The notes under the pieces: model-generated
Databases searched by the model: none
What the model saw: the letters and a program-made list of their open reading frames with translations, nothing else
Told to the model about the DNA's origin: nothing
Source: Firmicutes bacterium UBA1768
Lineage (GTDB): Bacteria > Bacillota > Clostridia > Peptostreptococcales > Anaerovoracaceae
Direction of reading: 5' to 3'
DNA length: 16,707 bases
Assembly: GCA_002315335.1 (NCBI GenBank)
Contig: DCGW01000028.1
Span: 1-16,707 of the forward strand
Shown: in pieces, positions 6,505-14,271 of the stretch
Numbering within the stretch: the stretch's first letter is position 1
How the letters are laid out: every line of letters starts with the position of its first letter
Translations under genes and position numbers: made by a program

Positions 6505-7107
6505 ATGAACATTGCAATTACAATAGCAAGAGAATACGGTTCGGGCGGACGAATTATAGGAGAACGCCTTGCAAAGGAACTGGGATATGCCTTTTATGAT
6601 AAGGAATTAATAGAAATGGCGGCAGAAAAAATCGGTTTTTCTAAGGAATATGTGAGTGAAGTCGAGGAAAAAAAGCGATTTTCCTTCCTGTCGAGCATTT
6701 ATGGCGGCGGAGAATTGCCTGCTTCAGACCAGATTTTCATTGCTCAATCCACGGTGATAAAGGAAGTCGCCAAAAAATCAGACTGCGTTATTGTGGGCAG
6801 GTGTGCCGACTACGTTCTTTTCGATGAACCCGGAACTCTCAAAATATTCATCCATGCTCCTATTGAAGAAAGAGCAAGGAGAGTTTTTGAAGAATATGAC
6901 GAGGATGCGCCAAACATCATGGCGTATGTCCAAAAGGTTGACAAAAGCAGGTCCTCATACTACAACTACATGACACAAAGCAAGTGGGGCAAGGCCGAGA
7001 ACTATGACCTGGCTATCAATTCAAGCTTAGGCATTGACCTCACAGTAAATATGATAAAAGCTGCCGTTGAGGAGTTCAGAAAAAAGCTGTCTGAAAAAAA
7101 TGAATAA
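6505..7107 (+). CDS. Cytidylate-kinase-like family protein
   Basis: A 200-residue cytoplasmic P-loop protein of the Cytidylate_kin2 type. The N-terminus reads ITIAREYGSGGRIIGERLA (6-23), the family's modified P-loop, where the Walker-A Lys is replaced. It continues with LGYAFYDKELIEMAA, a SDCVIVGRCADYVL strand and a FIHAPIEERARRV segment like the NMP-kinase lid region. The true substrate is unknown: members of this family are annotated by similarity to CMP kinase, but the housekeeping Cmk is a different protein. The start has GGGAGG 6 bp upstream of the ATG. It lies 30 bp after the EutH-like gene on the same strand and is probably co-transcribed, suggesting a link to the transporter. It ends 2 bp from the convergent EI gene. 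Confidence 0.82.
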   Translation: MNIAITIAREYGSGGRIIGERLAKELGYAFYDKELIEMAAEKIGFSKEYVSEVEEKKRFSFLSSIYGGGELPASDQIFIAQSTVIKEVAKKSDCVIVGRCADYVLFDEPGTLKIFIHAPIEERARRVFEEYDEDAPNIMAYVQKVDKSRSSYYNYMTQSKWGKAENYDLAINSSLGIDLTVNMIKAAVEEFRKKLSEKNE

Positions 7108-7134
7108 GATCAGACGTTCAGGCTTCTGATTTTT
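7106..7134. terminator. Candidate bidirectional terminator between convergent operons
   Basis: ATCAGA (7109-7114) and TCTGAT (7125-7130) form a hairpin with a 10-nt loop, followed on the plus strand by TTTTC and on the minus strand by a T-rich stretch after CTTATTCA. A-U and G-U pairs can extend the stem by 3. It overlaps the last codons of the EI gene. The stem is weak, so confidence is moderate. Confidence 0.45.
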
Positions 7135-8732
7135 CTTCTGACAGGAAGTACAAATCCCGGAGAAACCGATAGCTCGTCGATTCCCATGGCTACCAGCGCT
7201 TCCGTCAGTTCTGTATCAGCAGCCGCCTCACCGCACACACCAACCCAAATGCCCTCTTTATGGGCATTTTTTGTTGTTATCCTAAGGATTTCAAGTACAG
7301 CTCTGTGTCCTGAATTATAATACCTGTCAAGCTGACCGTTTGTTCTGTCGCAGGCAAGTGTATATTGAGTCAGGTCGTTCGTCCCGCAGGAGAAAAAATC
7401 AACAATTTTTGCCAGCTCATCGCTGATAAGCGCTGCCGCAGGTGTTTCTATCATTATTCCGAAGGGGACAGCATCCGCCACCTTAACACCTTCCGATTTA
7501 AGCTCTCGGATTACTGCTTCGCACATAGCCTTCGCCTCAATAACCTCTTCGGCACCGCTGACCATGGGGAGCATTATGAGCAAATTGCCAAAAGCTGAAG
7601 CCCTGTAAAGTGCTCGAAGCTGAGTCCTGAACAGTTCTTTGTTTTCAAGACACAGACGTATTCCCCTCAAGCCAAGAGCCGGATTTTCCTCCCACGTCTG
7701 ATTGATATATGAAGCTTTTTTATCCGAACCGATATCAAGGGTGCGAATAACAGCTTCACCCGGAAATATTTCCGTCAAAACCTTTTTATATGCATTAAAC
7801 TGCTCTTCCTCAGAAGGTGCAGCTTCCCTGCCAAGGAATAAGAATTCAGTCCTGAACAGCCCTATTCCGTGTGCATCGTTTTTCAAAACTTCGGAGACTT
7901 CATCAGGAGACTTAATATTGCAGTAAAGCTTAATAGTCTTTCCTTTTGCTGTAGCGTCAGGCAGCCCCCTATAGCTTTCCAGCTCTTCAGCACTATGCTT
8001 TTGCTCTTCCACAGCCTTTTCATATTTTTCTATGGTTTTCAGGTCCGGTTCGAGTATTACCTCTCCGCTTTTTCCATCTACAATTACAGAAGCATTGCTG
8101 CAGCAAGACAAAAGCTCGCCGCTAAGACCAACCACGGCGGGAATACCAAAGGATCTGGCCAGAATTGCAGTGTGCCCCTCAGAAGAGCCCTCGGACAAAA
8201 CAAGCGCTTGTATTTTTTCCTTATCAAGTGATGCCGTTTCAGACGGTGTAAGATTGTCGGACGCCAAAACACAGGCACCATCAAGCTCAATATACGAATT
8301 TTTGCCTGACATTATATTAATCAAACGATTAACCACATCGCGTACATCGTATGCACGAACTTTCATCTCCGGATTGTCCATTGAAGCAAAGGCACCCACA
8401 AACTTCTCCCCTGCTTCTTCAACAGCCTCCTCGGCGGTGATTTTTTTCTCTTTAATTATTAGAATAACGGCTTCGGAAAAATCCGGATCTTCAGCCATTT
8501 CTGCATGGGCTTCCATTAATAAAGCCGCAGACTCCTGCCCATCCTCACGCAAGCTTCCGGCAAGACTTTTCAATTCCTTTGCAGCAGCATTTACAGCATT
8601 ATTGAAACGCCCCTCTTCCGCTTCCGTAATGATTGGCGAGTCTGACCTTTCTGCCATGCCTTTTCTATCATAATATTTTAGTTTGCCAATGGCTATTCCT
8701 GCCGAAACGCCCTTTCCCTTTAATATTGTCAT
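7110..8732 (-). CDS. PTS enzyme I (PEP-protein phosphotransferase) of the Dha kinase operon
   Basis: Takes phosphate from PEP and passes it to HPr; cytoplasmic. At 540 residues it has the normal full length. The N-terminal swivelling domain begins LKGKGVSAGIAIGKL. The phospho-acceptor is His187 in SEGSSEGHTAILARSFGIPA. The PEP-binding barrel carries GIGLFRTEFLFLGR (289-302), LGLRGIR (353-359), FGIMIETPAAAL (424-435), FFSCGTNDLTQY (446-457) and the catalytic GVCGEAA with Cys500. The active-site His motif is variant: the usual Thr-Ser before His is Glu-Gly. The ATG overlaps the HPr stop by 4 bp (ATGA), which implies translational coupling. It is the last gene of dhaK-dhaL-dhaM-HPr-EI and probably serves that kinase specifically. 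A general sugar-PTS role cannot be excluded from the sequence alone. Confidence 0.93.
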   Translation of the reverse strand: MTILKGKGVSAGIAIGKLKYYDRKGMAERSDSPIITEAEEGRFNNAVNAAAKELKSLAGSLREDGQESAALLMEAHAEMAEDPDFSEAVILIIKEKKITAEEAVEEAGEKFVGAFASMDNPEMKVRAYDVRDVVNRLINIMSGKNSYIELDGACVLASDNLTPSETASLDKEKIQALVLSEGSSEGHTAILARSFGIPAVVGLSGELLSCCSNASVIVDGKSGEVILEPDLKTIEKYEKAVEEQKHSAEELESYRGLPDATAKGKTIKLYCNIKSPDEVSEVLKNDAHGIGLFRTEFLFLGREAAPSEEEQFNAYKKVLTEIFPGEAVIRTLDIGSDKKASYINQTWEENPALGLRGIRLCLENKELFRTQLRALYRASAFGNLLIMLPMVSGAEEVIEAKAMCEAVIRELKSEGVKVADAVPFGIMIETPAAALISDELAKIVDFFSCGTNDLTQYTLACDRTNGQLDRYYNSGHRAVLEILRITTKNAHKEGIWVGVCGEAAADTELTEALVAMGIDELSVSPGFVLPVRRKIRSLNV

Positions 8733-8986
8733 ACTGTTTTCTCTAAAAGCTCCTTTATTGCCGACGCTGCAGCTTCTTCATCCTTGCCTTCGACCGTTAC
8801 CGTTACCATATCTCCGCCAATAGTACCGAGTCCCATTATCGCCATCATTCTCAGCGCATTAACCTGCTTTCCTCGATAGGTGAGGTTTATCTGTGACTCA
8901 AATTTCTTTGCTTCCTTAACAAGCTGACCCGTCGGCCTCGCGTGAAACCCCATCGGGTCATTAAGTTTGTAATCAAAGGAAATCAT
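8729..8986 (-). CDS. HPr-like phosphocarrier protein dedicated to Dha kinase
   Basis: Small (85-residue) cytoplasmic phosphocarrier between EI and DhaM. The active-site His is exactly at position 15 in DPMGFHARPTGQLVKEAKKF. Aligned without gaps to the usual HPr second motif, GKQVNALRMMAIMGLG has Arg at position 46, where Gram-positive HPr has the Ser phosphorylated by HPr kinase, and it lacks the KSIMGVMSLG pattern. It therefore should not take part in Ser46-P catabolite repression (inference from family knowledge). The start has an AAGAGG site 6 bp upstream. It lies 26 bp after dhaM and overlaps the EI gene by 4 bp. Confidence 0.93.
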   Translation of the reverse strand: MISFDYKLNDPMGFHARPTGQLVKEAKKFESQINLTYRGKQVNALRMMAIMGLGTIGGDMVTVTVEGKDEEAAASAIKELLEKTV

Positions 8987-9012
8987 TTTTTACCTCTTCA
9001 TTTTGTTTTCTT

Positions 9013-9387
9013 CTATTCCGTTTTGGAAAAATTTTCCAGCTCGTACACTATCTCATCAAAATCAACGCCCGACTCTGCAAGGACAGTACCTAAGACAGCA
9101 CCCTCGGCAACAGGGCAGTCTACTACCCTGACTTTGTTTAAGGATAGACTTTCGACCACCATTTCTGAGGTCATTGCAGCACTACCCATATCAAAAATCA
9201 GTATTACTCCCTCTTCACTATAAGCGCATTTTACTGCTTCGGAAATAAGGTCAAAGCTCGTTCCGTAAGCTCCGTCCGGCAGTCCTCCCGCAGGAAAAAT
9301 CCGTGCATTGGGAGCAGACATTCTGGCAAGGTCAGCCACTCCCTCGGACAGCTTTGCGCTATGTGATACTATTACAAAAGCTACCAT
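9013..9387 (-). CDS. dhaM: Dihydroxyacetone kinase phosphoryl donor subunit DhaM (EIIA-type)
   Basis: Mannose-family EIIA-like protein that carries phosphate from HPr to the ADP bound in DhaL. The 124 residues begin MVAFVIVSHSAKLSEGVADL with the phospho-acceptor His9, continue with FPAGGLPDGAYGTSF and the IFDMGSAAMTSEM segment typical of DhaM, and end with VDCPVAEGAVLGTVLAE. It is the single-domain form: the HPr and EI domains fused to DhaM in enterobacteria are separate genes immediately downstream here. The ATG overlaps the end of dhaL by 29 bp; an AAGGCGG site lies 6 bp upstream inside dhaL, so coupling is likely. Confidence 0.94.
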   Translation of the reverse strand: MVAFVIVSHSAKLSEGVADLARMSAPNARIFPAGGLPDGAYGTSFDLISEAVKCAYSEEGVILIFDMGSAAMTSEMVVESLSLNKVRVVDCPVAEGAVLGTVLAESGVDFDEIVYELENFSKTE

Positions 9388-10009
9388 TTTTTACCGCCTT
9401 CTTCACTTCTTCCAACATTATTGTAAAGGATGTTGCTCCCGGGTCCTGATGACCTATTGAGCGCTCGCCAATATAACTTGCTCTTCCCTTAGTTGCTGCT
9501 ATGGTTTTAGTGTATTCTACTCCTGACGCAGCGGCTGTCCAGCCTGCTTCAATAATGCGAGCATGGCTCTCGCCCTTGTTAGCCTCGTTTTGCATAGCTC
9601 TAACTGCAGGAAACATAGAGTCAAGCATTGTTTTTTCGCCTTCGGTCGATTTGCCTCGCATCGAAACACCTTCAGCTCCGCTTTTTACAGCTTCAATAAA
9701 GTCATTTATGTAAATTTCCGTCTTGGCCGCTGTTGCCTTTGACATATTTAAAAAAGCAGTTCCGTATAGCGGGCCCGCCGATCCCCCTACAGTGGAAATC
9801 AGCGTCATTGCAACCACTTTAAATACATCGGAAGGCGTCTGATACGCTTCACTGTCAAGTTTAGAAAGCACTGCTTCAAATCCCCTTGCCATATTTATTC
9901 CGTGGTCTCCGTCTCCGATTGCATTGTCCAACTCTGTAAGAAACTGCTTCTCTTCGATAATTCTAACGGCAATTTTTTTAACTATAGCTGCGACTTCATT
10001 CGTTTGCAT
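9359..10009 (-). CDS. dhaL: Dihydroxyacetone kinase ADP-binding subunit DhaL
   Basis: Nucleotide-binding subunit of PTS-dependent Dha kinase; permanently bound ADP is rephosphorylated by DhaM and donates to DhaK-bound dihydroxyacetone. The 216 residues show LDNAIGDGDHGINMARG (27-43) with Asp28, Asp33 and Asp35 as the magnesium-holding triad, STVGGSAGPLYGTAF for phosphate contacts, and GRASYIGERSIGHQDPGATS near the C-terminus. The ATG has a GGAG site 8 bp upstream and follows the dhaK stop by 3 bp; its end overlaps dhaM by 29 bp. Length and motifs are ordinary for the family. Confidence 0.95.
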   Translation of the reverse strand: MQTNEVAAIVKKIAVRIIEEKQFLTELDNAIGDGDHGINMARGFEAVLSKLDSEAYQTPSDVFKVVAMTLISTVGGSAGPLYGTAFLNMSKATAAKTEIYINDFIEAVKSGAEGVSMRGKSTEGEKTMLDSMFPAVRAMQNEANKGESHARIIEAGWTAAASGVEYTKTIAATKGRASYIGERSIGHQDPGATSFTIMLEEVKKAVKNGSFCNSIT

Positions 10010-10012
10010 TTC

Positions 10013-11011
10013 TTATCTCCCAAATTCCTTGAAGGCAGGTGTGTCTGCGACGCTGTCAAGAAGAGCCTTTCGTTCATCATTAAGCTTCAGCAAAGAAATT
10101 GACATGCCTTGCATTTCCAGCGAAGTCATATACTCGCCCACATATGCACGGTAAATTTTTATGCCCTTTTCGGCCAATACGTCAGCAATATGATTGTATG
10201 CGATAAGCAGCTCCATCTGAGGGGTTGCTCCAGCGGAGTTGACCATTACTGCCACCTCACTGCCATAATAATCCATATCCTCCAGAATATGGCTGAGCAG
10301 TTCGTCTACAATTTCATCAACCGGCTTCATTTTCTGTTTGCTGACTCCCGGCTCTCCGTGTATTCCTATGCCCATTTCAAGCTCGTCCTCAGCTATCTCG
10401 AAGCCAGGTATTCCTGCGGCCGGAACAATGCAGGGAGCAATAGCAACTCCCATCGTGCGCACATTATCAATCGCCTCCTGAGCTGCCCTCTGTACCTCCT
10501 CAAGCGAAGCTCCTGTTTCCGCCTTGGCTCCAGCTATTTTATGAACAAACACCGTGCCTGCAACGCCTCTCCTGCCGATTGTCCATGTGGAATTTTGAAC
10601 CGCAACATCGTCGTCTGTGATAACCTTGGCTACTTTTATTCCATCCATCTCTGCCATATCCTGAGCCATTTCAAAGTTCATTATGTCTCCGGAATAGTTT
10701 TTTATTATCATCAGAACTCCCGCCGGCGTAGCAATTGCCTTTATTCCCTCATATATCTGATCTGGAGTAGGCGAACTGAATACCGCACCCGGTACAGCGC
10801 AGTCCAGCATGCCCTTTCCGATATAGCCCGCATGGGCTGGTTCGTGACCGCTGCCGCCTCCTGTAATCAGTGCAACTTTATCTCTTTTCTTTTCTGCTCG
10901 CACTATTACGTTTCCGCAATCCAGCTTACGCAGGTAGGTTGGATTAGCCTTTACGAGCCCTAAAATCATTTCTTTTTCACAGTTTTCCGGCAAATTAATA
11001 AATTTTTTCAA
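10013..11011 (-). CDS. dhaK: Dihydroxyacetone kinase substrate-binding subunit DhaK
   Basis: Binds dihydroxyacetone covalently as a hemiaminal and, with DhaL and DhaM, makes dihydroxyacetone phosphate in the cytoplasm. I chose TTG at 11011: an AGAGGA site lies 6 bp upstream, the protein then begins MKKFINLPENC as in other DhaK proteins, its length is 332 residues as expected, and the key residues fall at the E. coli positions: His56 in GGGSGHEPAHAG, Asp109 in KNYSGDIMNFE and the covalent His218 in GIGIHGEPG. Upstream ATG codons in the same frame (11131 and 11032) would add 40 or 7 residues unlike the family; the one at 11131 lies before the predicted transcript start. First gene of dhaK-dhaL-dhaM-HPr-EI; no dha regulator gene (DhaR or DhaS) is nearby. 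Confidence 0.95.
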   Translation of the reverse strand: MKKFINLPENCEKEMILGLVKANPTYLRKLDCGNVIVRAEKKRDKVALITGGGSGHEPAHAGYIGKGMLDCAVPGAVFSSPTPDQIYEGIKAIATPAGVLMIIKNYSGDIMNFEMAQDMAEMDGIKVAKVITDDDVAVQNSTWTIGRRGVAGTVFVHKIAGAKAETGASLEEVQRAAQEAIDNVRTMGVAIAPCIVPAAGIPGFEIAEDELEMGIGIHGEPGVSKQKMKPVDEIVDELLSHILEDMDYYGSEVAVMVNSAGATPQMELLIAYNHIADVLAEKGIKIYRAYVGEYMTSLEMQGMSISLLKLNDERKALLDSVADTPAFKEFGR

Positions 11012-11099
11012 TTCATTTCCTCTTTTTCTCATATCATTTTCGTCATTCTTGTGACCGACATCCAAAGTGCAGATCAAAGGCTTATATCTGACTCTTTTG

Positions 11100-11128
11100 A
11101 TTATACAGCAAAAAAGACGTCCGGACAA
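11100..11128 (-). promoter_or_regulatory. Promoter of the dha operon
   Basis: Minus strand TTGTCC (11128-11123), 17-bp spacer, perfect TATAAT (11105-11100). Predicted start near 11093, leaving a leader of about 80 nt before the TTG of dhaK. The -35 overlaps the palindrome GTCCGGAC. Confidence 0.7.
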
Positions 11129-11266
11129 CATTCCTTAACCGTCTTAGTTAAGAGCTTGGCAGCAGGTCATCAGACCTCAACCTCAAAATTGAAAGATACT
11201 GTTTCAGCATTTCATCAAACTGTCTGTGGCCTTCCTCAGAAAACACATCAAATTGCAATTGACAGG
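11129..11266. promoter_or_regulatory. Divergent control region between dha and ABC importer promoters
   Basis: No gene is seen. It holds two inverted repeats suited to be operators: CTTAAC-7 nt-GTTAAG at 11134-11152, immediately upstream of the dhaK -35, and AGGTC-ATCA-GACCT at 11164-11177. The remainder is unremarkable. I cannot name a binding regulator. Confidence 0.4.
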
Positions 11267-11295
11267 TTGTAATTTGGTATATCTTCAAGTATTAT
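11267..11295 (+). promoter_or_regulatory. Promoter of the ABC importer operon
   Basis: TTGTAA (11267-11272), 17-bp spacer, TATTAT (11290-11295). Predicted start near 11302 and a leader of about 53 nt before the ATG at 11355. Confidence 0.65.
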
Positions 11296-11354
11296 TATTA
11301 GTGTTGAAAACTTCAGACTTAAGGCAAGAATGATTTCACCAGAGAGGAGATATA

Positions 11355-12992
11355 ATGCGAAAAGATTTTCTGAGACGACGGATAATTCCGATATGCACTT
11401 TGTTGCTTATTATAGCTCTTATCATACCGTTAGGACTAAATGCCTTCGCGGAAAACAGTACAACAACTAAGCTGTTTTCTGACGACTATGAATTGTATAA
11501 GGGAGATACGGGAGAAAGCGGTACCGGACCCGAAGCCGATATCGTTGCTATTTCCAAGAATACTCCCGAAGATTATCGAGGTAAAACAATTGCGGTTATT
11601 ACCGGCGCTACTACTCCTCTGCTCATGGAGGAATACTATGATGACGACGTAGTTTTAAACTATTATGAGCTCACCTCTGACATGATTGAGGCTATGAAGA
11701 CAAAAAAGGTCGATGCATATACATTGGACAATATCAGCTTTATCAATCATTACAAAGAAGACAATAATCTGGCTGTTGTTTATCCGTACCTTGATACTTA
11801 CGGCATTAAAGCCTTCTTTCCCAAGAATAATGAAAGGTCTTCAAAACTGAAGGCTCAGTATAATGAGTTTTTGGATAAGCTTCGTAAAGCTGATGCTTTT
11901 GAAAAGATTTTTGTTACGTTTTTGAGTGATGATGTGAAAGAGCTTGATATGAATTTTTCCGGTGAAAACGGAAAAATCTCCGTAGCGGTCTGCTCAAGTT
12001 TAGGCAAGCCGTATTGCTTCTATACCAATCAGCAGCTTAACGGCTACGAGCTCTATCTGATTACCGAATTTGCAAAGGAATACGGCTACAGCGTTGAGTT
12101 TTCGGACTTTAACTTTGCCGGGATGCTTGCCGCAGTCTCCTCCGGAAAATATGACATGGGAGCAAGTGCAACTCAATCCACCTACGAACGTGAGGAAACT
12201 ATAGAATTTTCCGATGCAGAATACTTCATCCACCACGTACTCATAGTAGAGAGAGACGATGCTTCATCAGATGGTATTATTGCAGCTGTTAAAAACAGTC
12301 TATATAAAACCTTTGTTTTTGATAACAGGTGGAAATTGTTTGTAAAAGGTATTCTGAACACACTGCTGATTACTGTTTTAGCTGCAATTTTCGGCACGCT
12401 TCTTGGCTTTGTGTTATACAAGATGTCAGTTTCCGGCAGGTTAATTCCGGAAAAGATTGCTGCTGGTCTGGCATGGCTGATACGCGGAATGCCAACAGTT
12501 GTCCTCCTGATGATTTTGTATTATCTCATTTTTTCCAAGGGACATATTGCTGGAGTATGGATTGCCGTAATCGGATTTACCCTGACCTTTGCTGTAGCTA
12601 TGATGGGAATGATTTCTACTGGTGTTGGAGCTATTGATGAAGGTCAGTATGAGGGTGCAATTGCACTCGGATACACCAAAAAACAGACCTTCAACCACAT
12701 CATATTTCCTCAGGCAATTACTCACTTCATGCCACTCTATAGCTCAGAAATGATTGCATTGATTAAAGCAACAGCAATCGTCGGCTATATTGCAGTACAG
12801 GATATAACCAAGATTTCCGATATTGTAAGGAGCATGACCTTTGAGGCGTTTTTCCCTCTCATAGTTGCTGCTATTCTGTACTTCATTTTAGGTGGTATTC
12901 TGACATCCATTGTTCGTTTTGCTTCCAAAAGGCTTGACAACAAGGAAAGAAGCAAAGACTCAATACTGAAAGGAGTGATAGTCCATGATTGA
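11355..12992 (+). CDS. Amino-acid-type ABC importer: fused substrate-binding halves and permease
   Basis: Membrane protein of 545 residues combining solute binding and permease functions of the polar amino acid (HisM/GlnP) family. Residues 1-32 are a positively charged start plus a hydrophobic segment (signal or membrane anchor). Residues about 74-190, opening with [17 protein letters not shown], resemble the second lobe of a family 3 binding protein. Residues about 206-300 ([55 protein letters not shown]) resemble the first lobe, so the halves are in reversed order. The permease, about 325-525, has several helices and the EAA-type loop [22 protein letters not shown] (433-454). A GGAG site lies 5 bp before the ATG. 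The end overlaps the ATPase gene by 8 bp. Substrate cannot be told; an amino acid is likely. Confidence 0.88.
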   Translation: MRKDFLRRRIIPICTLLLIIALIIPLGLNAFAENSTTTKLFSDDYELYKGDTGESGTGPEADIVAISKNTPEDYRGKTIAVITGATTPLLMEEYYDDDVVLNYYELTSDMIEAMKTKKVDAYTLDNISFINHYKEDNNLAVVYPYLDTYGIKAFFPKNNERSSKLKAQYNEFLDKLRKADAFEKIFVTFLSDDVKELDMNFSGENGKISVAVCSSLGKPYCFYTNQQLNGYELYLITEFAKEYGYSVEFSDFNFAGMLAAVSSGKYDMGASATQSTYEREETIEFSDAEYFIHHVLIVERDDASSDGIIAAVKNSLYKTFVFDNRWKLFVKGILNTLLITVLAAIFGTLLGFVLYKMSVSGRLIPEKIAAGLAWLIRGMPTVVLLMILYYLIFSKGHIAGVWIAVIGFTLTFAVAMMGMISTGVGAIDEGQYEGAIALGYTKKQTFNHIIFPQAITHFMPLYSSEMIALIKATAIVGYIAVQDITKISDIVRSMTFEAFFPLIVAAILYFILGGILTSIVRFASKRLDNKERSKDSILKGVIVHD

Positions 12993-14076
12993 ATTGAAAA
13001 AGCTTAAAAAAGAATTTGAAGACGTAACTCCTTTTTTCGATATCAACACCACCATAAATAAGGGCGACGCCATCTCAATTATTGGACCTTCGGGGACAGG
13101 CAAAACTACTCTTCTAAGATGCATAAATATGATGGACCCGCCCACCTCGGGACAAGTGATTGTAGACGGCGAGGATGTTACTGTTCCCGGCTATGATTTG
13201 ACAAATCTTCGCAAAAAAATCGGCATGGTTTTCCAGTCATTTAACCTGTTTGAGCACTACACAGTAATAGAAAACCTGATGGAGCCGCAAATCTTACTTC
13301 TTAAGAAAAGTCGACAGGAGGCTTACGATTGCGCCATTGAGCTTTTAAAAACAGTCAACCTTTCGTCGAAGGCACTCTCCTATCCGAGTGAGCTTTCCGG
13401 TGGTCAAAAGCAGCGTGTTGCCATAGCCAGAACTCTTGCTATGGACCCTGAGGTTATTCTGTTCGACGAGCCCACTTCAGCTCTCGACCCGGCTATGGTC
13501 GGAGAGGTTGAGGATGTAATGAAAAGACTTAAAAAAACCGGCATCACTATGATAGTCGTGACCCACGAAATGCGCTTCGCCCGCGAAATTGCCAACAGAG
13601 TGTTCTTCCTGTCAGAAGGAATAATATATGAGGAAGGCACTCCGGAACAGATTTTTGACAACCCTCAAAAGCCTCTTACAAAGGAGTTTTTCTCCCGCAA
13701 GAGGACTTGTGAAATAAAAGTTACAAGGGAAAATGACGATTTTTATTCTATGGCCACTGCCTTTCGTGAATTCATGCTTCCGTATGGGGCTACAAAACGG
13801 CAGCAAGAGTTTTTCTCTGTGCTCTGCGATGAGTTCATGTATCCGGTGTTTAACCATTCACGCTCAGAGACTCTTTCAGCTCATTTGAAGCTGATTTGCA
13901 GCGAGTCAATCACTCTTCACAAAATGGTAATCAGCATTGAAGGAATTGAAGGCAATCCAATGCTGGAGCCATATTTAGATGATTTGAACCGCAAAATAAT
14001 TAATGCACAGATTAAAGGCCTTGAATGTGCAGAAACAAAAGACGGGTGGCAGCTTTCCTTTGGCTTGGAAGCGTAA
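12985..14076 (+). CDS. ABC transporter ATPase with a C-terminal extension
   Basis: Energises the importer encoded by the preceding gene, which it overlaps by 8 bp. All ABC motifs are intact: Walker A GPSGTGKT (34-41), Q-loop VFQSFNLF (Gln84), signature LSGGQKQR (137-144), Walker B VILFDEP with Glu162, and H-loop VTHEM with His194. This is the polar amino acid (GlnQ-like) type, normally about 240-250 residues. The remaining residues, about 242-363, are extra: they include a [19 protein letters not shown] segment, [11 protein letters not shown] and [11 protein letters not shown]. The secondary-structure rhythm recalls a degenerate anti-sigma/GHKL ATPase fold, but the usual Asn-containing N-box is not preserved, so this is tentative. 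A strong terminator follows about 70 bp after the stop. Confidence 0.92.
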   Translation: MIELKKLKKEFEDVTPFFDINTTINKGDAISIIGPSGTGKTTLLRCINMMDPPTSGQVIVDGEDVTVPGYDLTNLRKKIGMVFQSFNLFEHYTVIENLMEPQILLLKKSRQEAYDCAIELLKTVNLSSKALSYPSELSGGQKQRVAIARTLAMDPEVILFDEPTSALDPAMVGEVEDVMKRLKKTGITMIVVTHEMRFAREIANRVFFLSEGIIYEEGTPEQIFDNPQKPLTKEFFSRKRTCEIKVTRENDDFYSMATAFREFMLPYGATKRQQEFFSVLCDEFMYPVFNHSRSETLSAHLKLICSESITLHKMVISIEGIEGNPMLEPYLDDLNRKIINAQIKGLECAETKDGWQLSFGLEA

Positions 14077-14147
14077 AAATTTGATATTTCAATAGTTTAT
14101 GGAGTAGCGCTCTCTCAGCAGAATTTTGCTATGCCCGTCAAACAAAA

Positions 14148-14191
14148 ACAGTGTGTAAGGCTGAATTTCAACTTTACACACTGTCTTTTTT
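14148..14191 (+). terminator. Strong terminator after the ABC importer operon, probably bidirectional
   Basis: A 13-bp stem (ACAGTGTGTAAGG with CTTTACACACTGT, one G-U pair) and 11-nt loop are followed by C and six T residues on the plus strand. On the minus strand the same hairpin is followed by TTTTTG, so it probably also ends the convergent cell-wall gene transcript that stops at 14272. Confidence 0.93.
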
Positions 14192-14271
14192 AATATTATC
14201 CCGAGTTTACTGCCGCCATGAGCATTCGGACAAACATTATCTCAAGCCGCATCCTTTAGTACGAAAAAAAT

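Noticed and set aside
8032..8673. Plus-strand open frame of 213 codons opposite the EI gene
   Set aside because: Ser/Ala-rich low-complexity product, antisense to a conserved EI; no plausible start signals.
9013..9387. Possible truncated or broken multidomain DhaM
   Set aside because: Single-domain DhaM of this length is normal in Firmicutes, and the HPr and EI genes have their own starts and ribosome binding sites.
10109..10963. Plus-strand open frame of 284 codons opposite dhaK
   Set aside because: Cysteine- and histidine-rich sequence with no domain, lying wholly antisense to a clearly real dhaK; an artefact of codon use.
11012..11131. Longer DhaK starting at 11131 or at ATG 11032
   Set aside because: The TTG at 11011 gives family-typical length and start and puts His56, Asp109 and His218 at the E. 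coli positions; 11131 also lies upstream of the predicted transcript start.
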